Below, in pieces: positions 7,568 to 15,557 of a stretch of DNA of 30,358 nt. A program made the translations under genes and the position numbers. The notes under the pieces were generated by a model. The model did no database searches. It was not told the origin of the DNA and saw only the letters and a list, made by a program, of their open reading frames with translations. This DNA comes from CAIOSQ01 sp041178225 (lineage in GTDB: Bacteria; Pseudomonadota; Alphaproteobacteria; CACIAM-22H2): NCBI GenBank assembly GCA_041178225.1, contig JBEGVV010000176.1:1-30358 (forward strand), in the 5' to 3' direction. Numbering within the stretch: the first letter of the stretch is position 1; each line of letters opens with the position of its first letter.

Positions 7568-9112
7568 ATGTCGCACCTGACGATGACGCGCCGCGGCGCG
7601 GTCCTGCTTGCCATGGCGCTCGCCGCCGCGTGCCCGTCCATGCCCGCCGCCGCGCAGGCGCCGCAGCGCGGCGGCACGCTGACCGTCGCGGTCGACCTCG
7701 AGCCCGCGAGCCTCGACCCCGCCTTCTCGAACGCCTCCACCGACAGGCGCGTCTACAACCTCTTCGCGGAGAACCTGCTGCAGCAGGACGACACGGGCGC
7801 GTTCCGCCCGATGCTCGCGGAGGGCTGGGACTACGCCCCCGACCGCAGGTCGATCACCTTCCGCCTGCGCAAGGGCGTGCGGTTCCACGACGGCACGGAG
7901 TTCGACGCCGCTGCCGTGAAGTTCAACCTCGAGCGCGTGGCGGATCCCGCCAACAACGCGCGGGCCAGGCAATACCTGCTCGACCTCGCCTCGGTCGACG
8001 TGATCGACGGCCATACGGCGCGGGTGAACCTGAAGCAGCCCAGCGGCGGGTTCCTCGCCGTCCTCGCGCTCGAGGCAGGCTCGATGCTCTCGCCGGCGGC
8101 GATCCGCTCGATGGGCCCGGAGTTCGCGCGCAGGCCCGTCGGCACGGGTCCCTTCAGGGTCCTGTCCTGGACCAGCGGCCGCGTCGAGGCCGAGCGCTTC
8201 GACGGCTACTGGCGCGACGGCGCCGACGGGCGGAAGCTGCCCTATCTCGACAAGGTGGTCGTCCGCGTCATCGCCAACACCGCGGTGAAGCTGGTCGAGC
8301 TGAAGGCCGGCGGCGTCCAGGTCGGCGACGCGATCCAGGTCAAGGACTTCGACCAGGTCGAGCGCGATCCCACGCTCATGCTCTCGGACACGATCCAGGG
8401 CATCCAGCAATACATGGCCTTCAACGTCACGAAGCCGCCCTTCGACAACATCGACCTGCGCCGCGCCGTCGCGCTCGCGATCAACCGGCCGGCGATCGAG
8501 CGCGTCATCTCGCGCGGCCAGGGCGTCGTGAGCCAGGGCCTCAAGCCGCCCTCGTCGCTCGCCTACGACAAGTCGATCCGCGGCCATGGCCACGACGTCG
8601 CCGCCGCCAGGGCCGCGTACCAGAAGTCCGGGCACAAGGGGCCGATCACGCTGGTGGTGATCCAGCGCGACCCGGACACGCAGATCGCCCAGCTCCTGCA
8701 GGCGATGCTGAAGGAGGCCGGCATCGAGCTGAAGATCGAGGTCCTCGAGCGCCAGGCCTGGCTCGACAAGGTGCTCGGCCGCACCTTCCAGGTCGGCATC
8801 CTGCGCGCGAGCATCCCGCGCCCCGACCCCGACCTGACCTTCTCGAACTTCTACGGCAAGGGCGCGCGCCAGAACTACTCGGGCTTCCTCGACGACCGCA
8901 TCGACGCGCTGCTCGAGACCTCGCGGCGCGAGAGCGACATCGAGGTGCGCCGCAAGGCCTACGCGGAGATCCAGCAGGTCCTGCTCGACAACTACGCGGA
9001 GACCTATTTCTTCTTCCGGCCGAACAAGGAGGTGCTGCGCCGCGAGGTGCAGGGCTTCGCGCGCGAGTTCGCCGGGACGTGGATCTACGCCGAGACGTGG
9101 CTGAAGCGCTGA
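7568..9112 (+). CDS. ABC transporter substrate-binding protein, family 5 (system 2)
   Basis: This 514-residue protein is a standard-length Dpp/Opp-type periplasmic receptor. The N-terminal 30 residues form a signal peptide with TRRGAVLL, a hydrophobic core and an AAA-QA cleavage region. The mature start RGGTLTVAVDLEPASLDP is typical of the family, as are FRLRKGVRFHDGTEF near residue 100 and VALAINRPAIERV near 300. The start at 7568 is preceded by a strong AAGGAGGGGG site 5-8 bases upstream; an in-frame ATG at 7526 has no such support. It is followed after 23 bp by a dioxygenase gene rather than by permeases, which is unusual. The ligand is unknown. Confidence 0.9.
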   Translation: MSHLTMTRRGAVLLAMALAAACPSMPAAAQAPQRGGTLTVAVDLEPASLDPAFSNASTDRRVYNLFAENLLQQDDTGAFRPMLAEGWDYAPDRRSITFRLRKGVRFHDGTEFDAAAVKFNLERVADPANNARARQYLLDLASVDVIDGHTARVNLKQPSGGFLAVLALEAGSMLSPAAIRSMGPEFARRPVGTGPFRVLSWTSGRVEAERFDGYWRDGADGRKLPYLDKVVVRVIANTAVKLVELKAGGVQVGDAIQVKDFDQVERDPTLMLSDTIQGIQQYMAFNVTKPPFDNIDLRRAVALAINRPAIERVISRGQGVVSQGLKPPSSLAYDKSIRGHGHDVAAARAAYQKSGHKGPITLVVIQRDPDTQIAQLLQAMLKEAGIELKIEVLERQAWLDKVLGRTFQVGILRASIPRPDPDLTFSNFYGKGARQNYSGFLDDRIDALLETSRRESDIEVRRKAYAEIQQVLLDNYAETYFFFRPNKEVLRREVQGFAREFAGTWIYAETWLKR

Positions 9113-9135
9113 AGACCCATCCCGGAGGAGGGACC

Positions 9136-10215
9136 ATGAGCGAGATCCTGCGCGAACCCGTCCGCGACGCCACCGCCTGGCGCGGGGACGACCTCAGGGG
9201 CGATCCGTCCTGGCGGGTGGGGATCGGCGAGCGCGAGCGCGAGGCGATGCTCGCGGCGCTCAAGGCCGTGCAGGCCAAGGGGCTGTGGTTCCACCAGATG
9301 GAGGCGGCGGACTTCCCGCTCGACGACTCGCTGCGCGCGCTCGTCGCGCGCATCCGGCACGACGTGAAGGACGGCCGCGGCTTCGTGCTGCTCGAGGGCT
9401 TCCCGCTGCGCAACCTCTCGATCGACGAGATCCGCCTCGTCTACTGGGGGCTGTCGCTCCATCTCGGGACCTGCGTGAGCCAGGATGGCCGCGCGGCGCT
9501 GGTCGCCGACGTCTGGGACCGCGGCCAGAAGAAGACGCCGCTCACCCGCGCCTATGGCAGCAAGCGCGAGTCGAAGCTCCATGTCGACCTCGCCGACGTG
9601 GTCGGGCTGCTCTGCGTGCGCCAGGCGCGGGGTGGCGCGCCGACCACGCTCGCGAGCTCGACGACCGTCTACAACGCCTTCCTCGAGAAGCATCCCGAGC
9701 TCGTGCCGATGCTCTACGAAGGCTTCCACTGGGACCGGTTCAGCGAGCACGCGGCCTGGGAGAAGCCCATGTCCGTCGCGAAGATCCCGGTGTTCAGCTA
9801 CGCCGGCGGGCAGCTGAGCTGCCGGTACAACCGCAGCTGGATCTCCGGCGCATTCGCGCGCATGGAGAAGACGATGAGCAACGCCGAGCAGGTGCTTTTC
9901 GACTTCTTCGACCAGGCGGCGGAGGAGAACAGGCTCGAGATCGACCTCCAGCCGGGGCAGGTCTACTTCGCGAGCAACTACACCGTGCTCCACGGCCGCG
10001 CGGCCTACGAGGAGGAGACGGAGGATTTCGGGGAGAAGCGCCATCTCCTTCGCATCTGGCTCAACATGCCGGGCTTCCGCGCCTTCGCCGACGAGGCCAC
10101 GGTCCGCTATGGCCTCTCGAGCCATGGCAACATCGGCTGGACCGGCGCGGAACTGCTCGCGCGCAAGCACCTCGAGCCGGGCCACAGGCGCAGCTTCGTG
10201 GCCGGCGCCGCGTGA
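9136..10215 (+). CDS. TauD/TfdA-family Fe(II)/2-oxoglutarate-dependent dioxygenase
   Basis: This 359-residue enzyme has the iron-binding facial triad of the TauD/TfdA family: His149-x-Asp151 in KLHVDLADVVGLL and the distal His286 in VLHGRAAYEEE, followed by Arg306 in the HLLRIWLN strand, expected to hold 2-oxoglutarate. Members hydroxylate a substrate while decarboxylating 2-oxoglutarate; known substrates include taurine, other sulfonates, gamma-butyrobetaine and herbicides. The sequence here is not obviously taurine dioxygenase, so no symbol is given. The ATG at 9136 follows GGAGGAGGG. The gene sits between the second binding protein and its ATPases and overlaps the next ATPase by GTGA, so it is probably made with the importer and acts on what it brings in. 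Confidence 0.88.
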   Translation: MSEILREPVRDATAWRGDDLRGDPSWRVGIGEREREAMLAALKAVQAKGLWFHQMEAADFPLDDSLRALVARIRHDVKDGRGFVLLEGFPLRNLSIDEIRLVYWGLSLHLGTCVSQDGRAALVADVWDRGQKKTPLTRAYGSKRESKLHVDLADVVGLLCVRQARGGAPTTLASSTTVYNAFLEKHPELVPMLYEGFHWDRFSEHAAWEKPMSVAKIPVFSYAGGQLSCRYNRSWISGAFARMEKTMSNAEQVLFDFFDQAAEENRLEIDLQPGQVYFASNYTVLHGRAAYEEETEDFGEKRHLLRIWLNMPGFRAFADEATVRYGLSSHGNIGWTGAELLARKHLEPGHRRSFVAGAA

Positions 10216-11228
10216 GCGCAGGCGCCTTGCCGCTGCTCGCGGTCGAGGACCTGTCCGTCGCCTTCGCCGCCGGCGGCGGTGAATCGACGGCCGTCGATGG
10301 CGTCGGTTTCTCGATCGGCGAGGGCGAGGTGATGGCCCTCGTCGGCGAGTCCGGCTGCGGCAAGTCGGTGACCAGCCTCGCGATCATGGGGCTGCTGCCG
10401 CGCCCCGCGGCGCGGATCGCGCGCGGCCGCATCCTGTTCCGCGACAGGGACGGCGAGCGGCACGACCTCGCCGCCCTGCCGGAGCGCCGGATGCGGGCCA
10501 TGCGCGGCAACGCGATGGCGATGATCTTCCAGGAGCCGATGACGAGCCTGAACCCGCTCGAGCCCATCGGCGACCAGGTCGCCGAGCCGCTGGTCACGCA
10601 TCGCGCGATGGGCTGGCAGGCGGCGCGGCGCGAGGCGGCGGACCTGCTCGCGCAGGTCGGGCTGCCAGATCCCGGCAAGAAGCTGGACGCCTACCCGCAC
10701 GAGCTCTCGGGCGGGATGCGCCAGCGCGCGATGATCGCGATGGCGCTCGCCTGCCGCCCGCGGCTCCTGATCGCGGACGAGCCGACGACCGCGCTCGACG
10801 TCACGGTCCAGGCGCAGATCCTCGACCTCGTGCGCCAGCTGCGCGCAGCCCATGGCATGGCCGTGCTCTTCATCACCCACGACCTCGGCGTCGTGGCGGA
10901 GATCGCGGACCGCGTCACCGTCATGTACGCGGGCCAGGTCGTGGAGACCGGCACCGTCCGCGACGTGCTCAAGCGGCCGCGCCACCCCTATGCCCGCGCG
11001 CTGATCGCGGCCCTGCCGCGCATCGATCGCCGCGGCGGGCAGCTGCCCGCGATCCCGGGCCTCGTCCCCGACCTGCGCAGCACGCCGCCGGGCTGCCGCT
11101 TCCACCCGCGCTGCGCCTCCGCCGTCGAGGGCCTGTGCGACACGCGCGCGCCGGCGCTCGAGCCGGTGGCGCCCGGCATCGACGTGCGCTGCCTGCGCCG
11201 CGCCGAGCTCGAGGCGTCGCCTGCATGA
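10212..11228 (+). CDS. ABC transporter ATP-binding protein, DppD/OppD type (system 2)
   Basis: This 338-residue ATPase has Walker A GESGCGKS (45-52), Q-loop FQEPMTSLNPLEP, signature LSGGMRQRAMIAMAL, Walker B LLIADEPTTALDVT and ITHDLGVV. The C-terminal extension has HPYARALI and cysteines in GCRFHPRC and beyond. It starts with GTG at 10212, chosen because this gives the 4-base overlap with the dioxygenase stop and places the first conserved residues at the usual distance from the start. It overlaps the next ATPase by ATGA. It is clearly paralogous to the ATPase at 5424, but keeps the standard SGGM signature. Confidence 0.92.
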   Translation: MSAGALPLLAVEDLSVAFAAGGGESTAVDGVGFSIGEGEVMALVGESGCGKSVTSLAIMGLLPRPAARIARGRILFRDRDGERHDLAALPERRMRAMRGNAMAMIFQEPMTSLNPLEPIGDQVAEPLVTHRAMGWQAARREAADLLAQVGLPDPGKKLDAYPHELSGGMRQRAMIAMALACRPRLLIADEPTTALDVTVQAQILDLVRQLRAAHGMAVLFITHDLGVVAEIADRVTVMYAGQVVETGTVRDVLKRPRHPYARALIAALPRIDRRGGQLPAIPGLVPDLRSTPPGCRFHPRCASAVEGLCDTRAPALEPVAPGIDVRCLRRAELEASPA

Positions 11229-12217
11229 GCGCGCCGGCGGCCCCGCTGCTCGAGGTGAATGGCCTGCGCAAGTGGTTCCCCGTGCGCGAGGGCATCGTCG
11301 TCCCGCGGACGGTCGGCCATGTGCGCGCGGTCGAGGACGTCTCGTTCTCGATCGGCCGCGGCGAGGTCCTGGCGCTGGTCGGCGAGTCCGGCTCGGGCAA
11401 GAGCACGACCGGCCGGCTGGTCCTGCGCCTCCTCGAGCCGACCGCGGGAAGCGTGCGCTTCGACGGCGTCGACCTGCTCGGGCTGGGCGCGCGCGAGATG
11501 CGCGCCTTCCGCCGGCGCATGCAGATCGTCTTCCAGGACCCGTTCTCGTCGCTGAACCCGCACCTGCGCGTCGCCGACATGCTCGAGGAGGCGATGGTCA
11601 TCCATGGCCTCGAGCCGGATGGCGCGGCGCGGCGCGCGCGCGTCGAGGAGCTGCTCGCGACCGTCGGCCTGCGGCCCGAATACGGCCAGCGCTTCCCCCA
11701 TGAATTCTCCGGCGGCCAGCGCCAGCGCCTCGCCATCGCGCGCGCGCTGGCGGTGCGGCCGGAGTTCATCGTCGCCGACGAGCCGGTCTCCGCGCTCGAC
11801 GTCTCGATCCAGGCGCAGATCGTCAACCTGCTCGACGACCTGCAGCGGCGCTTCGGCATCGCGCTGCTCTTCATCGCGCACGACCTTGCCGTGGTCCGGC
11901 ACGTCGCGACGCGCGTCGCGGTCATGTATCTCGGGCGGATCGTCGAGATCGGCGATGCAGAGCGCGTGTTCGCCAGTCCCTCGCATCCCTACACGCGGGC
12001 GCTGATCTCCGCGATCCCGGTCCCGGACCCCGACGCGCGGCGCGAACGCATCCTGCTCGGAGGCGAGATCCCGAGCCCGATGGCGCCGCCCTCGGGTTGC
12101 GTCTTCCGCACGCGCTGCCCGCACGCGACGGATGCATGCGCGCGCGAGGTGCCGGCGCTGGAGGCGCGCGGGCCCGGCCACATGTCCGCCTGCCTGAGGG
12201 CCGCGGAACTCGCCTGA
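11225..12217 (+). CDS. ABC transporter ATP-binding protein, DppF/OppF type (system 2)
   Basis: This 330-residue partner ATPase has Walker A GESGSGKS (53-60), FQDPFSSLNPHLRV, signature FSGGQRQRLAIARAL, Walker B IVADEPVSALDVS and AHDLAVV. The DppF-like N-terminal segment RKWFPVREGIVVPRTVGHV precedes the nucleotide domain, and the C-terminus carries HPYTRALI and the GCVFRTRC cysteine pattern. It ends 7 bp from the stop of a permease gene on the opposite strand. A weak stem (12214-12218 with 12224-12228) overlaps both stop codons, but there is no room for ordinary terminators, so the converging transcripts probably overlap. Confidence 0.92.
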   Translation: MSAPAAPLLEVNGLRKWFPVREGIVVPRTVGHVRAVEDVSFSIGRGEVLALVGESGSGKSTTGRLVLRLLEPTAGSVRFDGVDLLGLGAREMRAFRRRMQIVFQDPFSSLNPHLRVADMLEEAMVIHGLEPDGAARRARVEELLATVGLRPEYGQRFPHEFSGGQRQRLAIARALAVRPEFIVADEPVSALDVSIQAQIVNLLDDLQRRFGIALLFIAHDLAVVRHVATRVAVMYLGRIVEIGDAERVFASPSHPYTRALISAIPVPDPDARRERILLGGEIPSPMAPPSGCVFRTRCPHATDACAREVPALEARGPGHMSACLRAAELA

Positions 12218-12224
12218 GGCGCGC

Positions 12225-13097
12225 TCAGTCCTGCAGCCGCGAATCCATGGCGTCGCGCAGCCCGTCGCCGAGGAAGTTGAGCGCGAGCGCGCTCAGGAAG
12301 ATCGCGAGGCCGGGGAAGACGCTCATCCACCACGCGTCCCAGTACTGCATGCCCGTCGCCAGCATGCCGCCCCAGGTCGGCGTCGGCGGTTGCGCGCCGA
12401 GGCCGAGGAAGGACAGCGAGGATTCGGTGATCAGCGCCGTCGAGGCGCGCAGCGAGGCATAGACGACGACGTTGCCGACCACGCTCGGCAGGATGTGGCG
12501 CAGCATGATGCGCAGGTCCGAGGCGCCGAGCGCGCGCGCGGCCTGCACGAACTCGAGCTCCCGGATCGACAGCACCTGGCCGCGCACCAGCCGCGCGAAG
12601 CCCGGCACGTTGACGATCGCGATGGCGATCATCGCGTTGACGAGGTCGGGCCCGAGGACCGCGACGATGGCCAGCGCGAGCACGAGGATCGGGAAGGCGA
12701 GGAGCCCGTCCATGACGCGCATCACCACGTCGTCGACCATGCCGCCGAAATAGCCGGAGGCGAGGCCGACGAGCGACCCGGCGACGAAGGCGAGCGCGAT
12801 CGCGAGGAAGACGACCTGGATCGAGACCTGCGCGCCCTCGATGATGCGCGAGAGGATGTCGCGGCCGAGCTCGTCGGTGCCCAGCCAGTACTTCGCGTGC
12901 GGCGCCGCGAGGATGGCCTCGTAGTCGATGCCCGCGGGATCGTGCGGCATGACCCAGGGCGCGAAGGTGGCGCAGAAGGCGACGAGCGCGGAGACGAGGA
13001 GGCCGATGCGCCCGAGCCGGTGGGCCATGAGCCTGCGCGCCGTGCGGGCGAGTGCGCCCTCGGACGGCACCGCGGAGGCGATCGCCGGGGCGCTCAC
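12225..13097 (-). CDS. ABC transporter permease, DppC/OppC type (system 2)
   Basis: This 290-residue permease is of normal DppC length. It has an N-terminal cytoplasmic segment, a first helix near 32-50 (LVSALVAFCATFAPWVMP), the GTDELGRDILSRIIEGAQVS block, the EAA-type loop in FVQAARALGASDLRIMLRH and the FLGLGAQPPTPTWG signature near the end. It starts with GTG at 13097, overlapping the upstream permease by GTGA. It is on the strand opposite to the neighbouring binding protein and ATPases, although it is the only spare DppC-type subunit for them in the window. Pairing with those subunits is inferred from proximity. Confidence 0.9.
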   Translation of the reverse strand: MSAPAIASAVPSEGALARTARRLMAHRLGRIGLLVSALVAFCATFAPWVMPHDPAGIDYEAILAAPHAKYWLGTDELGRDILSRIIEGAQVSIQVVFLAIALAFVAGSLVGLASGYFGGMVDDVVMRVMDGLLAFPILVLALAIVAVLGPDLVNAMIAIAIVNVPGFARLVRGQVLSIRELEFVQAARALGASDLRIMLRHILPSVVGNVVVYASLRASTALITESSLSFLGLGAQPPTPTWGGMLATGMQYWDAWWMSVFPGLAIFLSALALNFLGDGLRDAMDSRLQD

Positions 13098-14035
13098 AGC
13101 TTGATCCTCCGGTCGAGTGCCGCGTAGCAGAGGTCGGTCGCGAGGTTGACGGCGAGGACGCCGGCGACGATCACGAGGATCGCGCCCTGCACGGCGGCGA
13201 AGTCGCGCTCGAATATCCCCTCCACCACCATCCGGCCGAGGCCGGGCATGCCGAAGACCGTCTCGGTCACGACGGCGCCGCCGACCAGCGCGCCGGTCTG
13301 CAGGCCGATCACCGTGATCACCGGGATCAGCGCGTTGCGCAGCGCATGGCGCAGCACGACGCGCGCCTCCGACACGCCCTTGGCGCGCGCGGTGCGGATG
13401 AAGTCCTGCGACAGGACCTGCAGCATCGCGGTGCGCGTCTGGCGCATCACCAGGGCCGACATCGCGGCGCCGACGGTCAGCGTCGGCAGGATCATGAGCT
13501 TGAGGTTACCGACCGGGTCCTGCAGCAGCGGCACGTAGCCCGAGGGCGGCAGCCAGCGCAGGACGAGCGAGAAGAGGATGATGAGCAGCATCCCGGTCCA
13601 GAAATAGGGCAGGGCGACGCCGCTCATCGCGATCGCCGAGCACAGCATGTCGAGCCAGGAGTTGCGGCGCAGCGCGGCGAGGATCCCGAGCGGCACGCCG
13701 ACGACCACCGCCAGCAGGATCGCGCCGAGCGTCAGTTGCAGAGTCACGGGCATGCGCGCGGCCAGCATCTCGGACACGGCCTCCTGCGTGCGCAGCGAGC
13801 GCCCGAGGTCGCCGGCCAGCGCCTGGCCGAGCCACGTGGCGTACTGGACGAGGACCGGGCGGTCGAGGCCCATCTTCTCGCGCAGCGCGAGGCGCTCGGC
13901 CTGGCTCGCCTGCTCGCCGAGGATCGCGAGCGTCGGATCCCCGGGCAGCAGCAGCGTGATCGAGAAGACCACGACGCTGACGACGAACAGGACGGGCACG
14001 AGGTGCACGAGCCGCTTGAGCACGTAACGATGCAT
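13094..14035 (-). CDS. ABC transporter permease, DppB/OppB type (system 2)
   Basis: This 313-residue permease begins MHRYVLKRLVHLVPVLFVVS, the usual DppB first helix, then has GDPTLAILGEQAS, GLDRPVLVQYATWLGQALAG, and the EAA-type loop RTARAKGVSEARVVLRHALR, ending with the family FGMPGLGRMV motif. The start was set at 14035 because it yields the standard N-terminus and has GGGGGAGA about 7 bases upstream on the minus strand; an in-frame extension to 14527 reads through the divergent gene and is arginine/alanine-rich noise. It leads the minus-strand permease pair and faces the WD40-cytochrome gene across a 107-bp divergent gap. Confidence 0.9.
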   Translation of the reverse strand: MHRYVLKRLVHLVPVLFVVSVVVFSITLLLPGDPTLAILGEQASQAERLALREKMGLDRPVLVQYATWLGQALAGDLGRSLRTQEAVSEMLAARMPVTLQLTLGAILLAVVVGVPLGILAALRRNSWLDMLCSAIAMSGVALPYFWTGMLLIILFSLVLRWLPPSGYVPLLQDPVGNLKLMILPTLTVGAAMSALVMRQTRTAMLQVLSQDFIRTARAKGVSEARVVLRHALRNALIPVITVIGLQTGALVGGAVVTETVFGMPGLGRMVVEGIFERDFAAVQGAILVIVAGVLAVNLATDLCYAALDRRIKL

Positions 14036-14060
14036 CGATCCCGGTCTCCCCCGGCACGAG

Positions 14061-14109
14061 CGTAGATGACCGGCTTCGCGCTTGTCACGGCCCGCCGCGG
14101 TGCCATCTT
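14061..14109. promoter_or_regulatory. Possible back-to-back sigma70-type promoters
   Basis: In the 107-bp divergent gap, the plus strand has TTGTCA (14082-14087), a 16-base spacer and CATCTT (14104-14109), leading toward the WD40-cytochrome gene. The minus strand has GTGACA (14083-14088), a 16-base spacer and TCTACG (14061-14066), leading toward the permease pair. The two -35-like elements use the same bases, so the promoters would compete. The -10 matches are weak. Confidence 0.3.
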
Positions 14110-14142
14110 GCCGCCGCGCCCTTCCCTCCGAGGCCCCGTCCC

Positions 14143-15462
14143 ATGCGTCCTGCCCTCGCCCTCGCCGCGGTCCTCGCCCTGGGGATCTCCTGCGCGCCCG
14201 CCGTCGCGCCTGCGGCGGAGGAGGCGCTGCGCGGCCATGGCGGGCCGGTGCGCGCGCTTTCCGTCGCCGGGGACGGTGCCGTCGCGATCTCCGGCAGCTT
14301 CGACAGCCGCGCGATCCTCTGGTCGCTCGAGCGCGGCGAGGCGATCGCGGTGCTGCGCCTGCACGACAGCGCCGTGAACGCCGCCATCGCCCTGCCGGGC
14401 GGGCGCTTCGCCACGGGCGGCCAGGACGGGCGCGTCGCGCTCTGGCGTGCGGGCTCCGACAGGCCCGTGCGCGTGATGGGCCCGGGCGGCGAGGGCCACG
14501 ACGCGCCCGTCGCGGCGCTCGCCGCATCGCCGGACGGCGCGCTCCTCGCCTCCGCCGGCTGGGACCGCGTCGTGCGGGTCTGGCGCCTCGACGCGCCCGG
14601 GGCGCCGCCGGTCGTGCTCGAGGGACACGAGGACAACGTCAACGCCGTCGCCTTCCTGCCGGGCGGCGAGGTCCTCGCCTCCGCGGGGCAGGATGGCGCG
14701 CTGCGGCTCTGGCCCCTCGCGGGCGGGCCCGCCGAGGCGGTGCGCTTCACCGCGCCGCTCACGACGCTCGCCGCCTTCCCCGATGGCGCGATGGCGGTCG
14801 GCGGCGGCGACGGCGTGTTGCGCATCGTCGATCGCGGCGGGCGACTCCTCGCCGAGGTCGAGGCGCAGCCCACGCCGATCATCGCGCTCGCGATCTCGCC
14901 CGATGGCCGCAGCATCGCCGCGGGCGGGCTGCGCGGCGCGGTCGTGCTCGTCGACCGCGCGCGCGCGCGCATCGACCGCCGGATCGACGGCCCCGGCCTG
15001 CCGGTCTGGTCGGTCGCCTTCACGCCCGATGGCCGCGAGGTGCTGACCGGCGGCGCGGACCGGCTGGTCAGGCGCTGGAATGCCGCGACGGGCGGCCATG
15101 TCGGCCCGATCATGGCGCCGCGCGCGGCATCGGCCGAGGCCGACCACGGCGAGCCGCGCGGCGCGCAGGTGTTCCGCGCCTGCGCCGCGTGCCATGCGCT
15201 GGGGGCCGACGACGGCAACCGGGCAGGGCCGACGCTGCATGGCGTGTTCGGGCGGCGCATCGCCACCGCGCCCGGCTACGACTTCTCGGATGCGCTGCGC
15301 GGGATGGACATCGTCTGGGACGCGCGGACCATCTCGCGCCTGTTCGAGGTCGGGCCGAACGCCTACACGCCCGGCACGAAGATGCCGGAGCAGACGATCG
15401 GCGATCCCGACGACCGCGACGCGCTGATGCGCTTCCTCGAGAAGGCGACGCGCCCGCGCTGA
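14143..15462 (+). CDS. Exported WD40-repeat protein with C-terminal cytochrome c domain
   Basis: This 439-residue protein starts with a signal peptide (about residues 1-25, ending APAA-E). Residues 30-325 hold about seven WD40-like repeats, seen as recurring G-H/D, SPDG/TPDG and x-LW or VW pieces (for example RVWRL at 145, LRLWPL at 187, VRRWNA at 309), which should make a beta-propeller. Residues 336-439 form a class I cytochrome c: the haem site is Cys347-x-x-Cys350-His351 and the likely distal ligand is Met414 in TKMPEQ. Frame and composition are continuous, so it is a real fusion. It would be periplasmic and may shuttle electrons while the propeller binds a partner or ligand. Its redox partner is not identified. 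A weak GAGG site precedes the ATG. Confidence 0.87.
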   Translation: MRPALALAAVLALGISCAPAVAPAAEEALRGHGGPVRALSVAGDGAVAISGSFDSRAILWSLERGEAIAVLRLHDSAVNAAIALPGGRFATGGQDGRVALWRAGSDRPVRVMGPGGEGHDAPVAALAASPDGALLASAGWDRVVRVWRLDAPGAPPVVLEGHEDNVNAVAFLPGGEVLASAGQDGALRLWPLAGGPAEAVRFTAPLTTLAAFPDGAMAVGGGDGVLRIVDRGGRLLAEVEAQPTPIIALAISPDGRSIAAGGLRGAVVLVDRARARIDRRIDGPGLPVWSVAFTPDGREVLTGGADRLVRRWNAATGGHVGPIMAPRAASAEADHGEPRGAQVFRACAACHALGADDGNRAGPTLHGVFGRRIATAPGYDFSDALRGMDIVWDARTISRLFEVGPNAYTPGTKMPEQTIGDPDDRDALMRFLEKATRPR

Positions 15463-15482
15463 CCGCCGCCTGCCCGCGCTTG

Positions 15483-15504
15483 ACCGCGCCAAGCCCGGCG
15501 CGGT
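15483..15504 (+). other. Hairpin between cytochrome-fusion and PLP-enzyme genes
   Basis: A perfect 8-bp stem (15483-15490 with 15497-15504) closes on a 6-base loop 20 bases after the WD40-cytochrome stop. A second stem (15520-15526 with 15531-15537) follows. Neither has a T-run. They may weakly end or process the upstream transcript in the 95-bp gap. Confidence 0.35.
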
Positions 15505-15557
15505 GGAGTGCGCGCGTCGGCCGCCGTTCCCGGCGGCGTCGCGCGGAGGAAGCAAGC

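Noticed and set aside
6221..8635. Minus-strand open frame of about 800 codons opposite ATPase and receptor genes
   Set aside because: It crosses two real genes and the gap between them, with a low-complexity Arg/Ala/Asp/His-rich product and no motifs.
12214..12228. Bidirectional terminator between the converging ATPase and permease genes
   Set aside because: The stem is only 5 bp with no T-run on either side; too weak to call.
15100..15200. Artificial fusion of separate WD40 and cytochrome genes
   Set aside because: The frame is continuous, there is no internal start with ribosome site at the junction, and the linker is ordinary.
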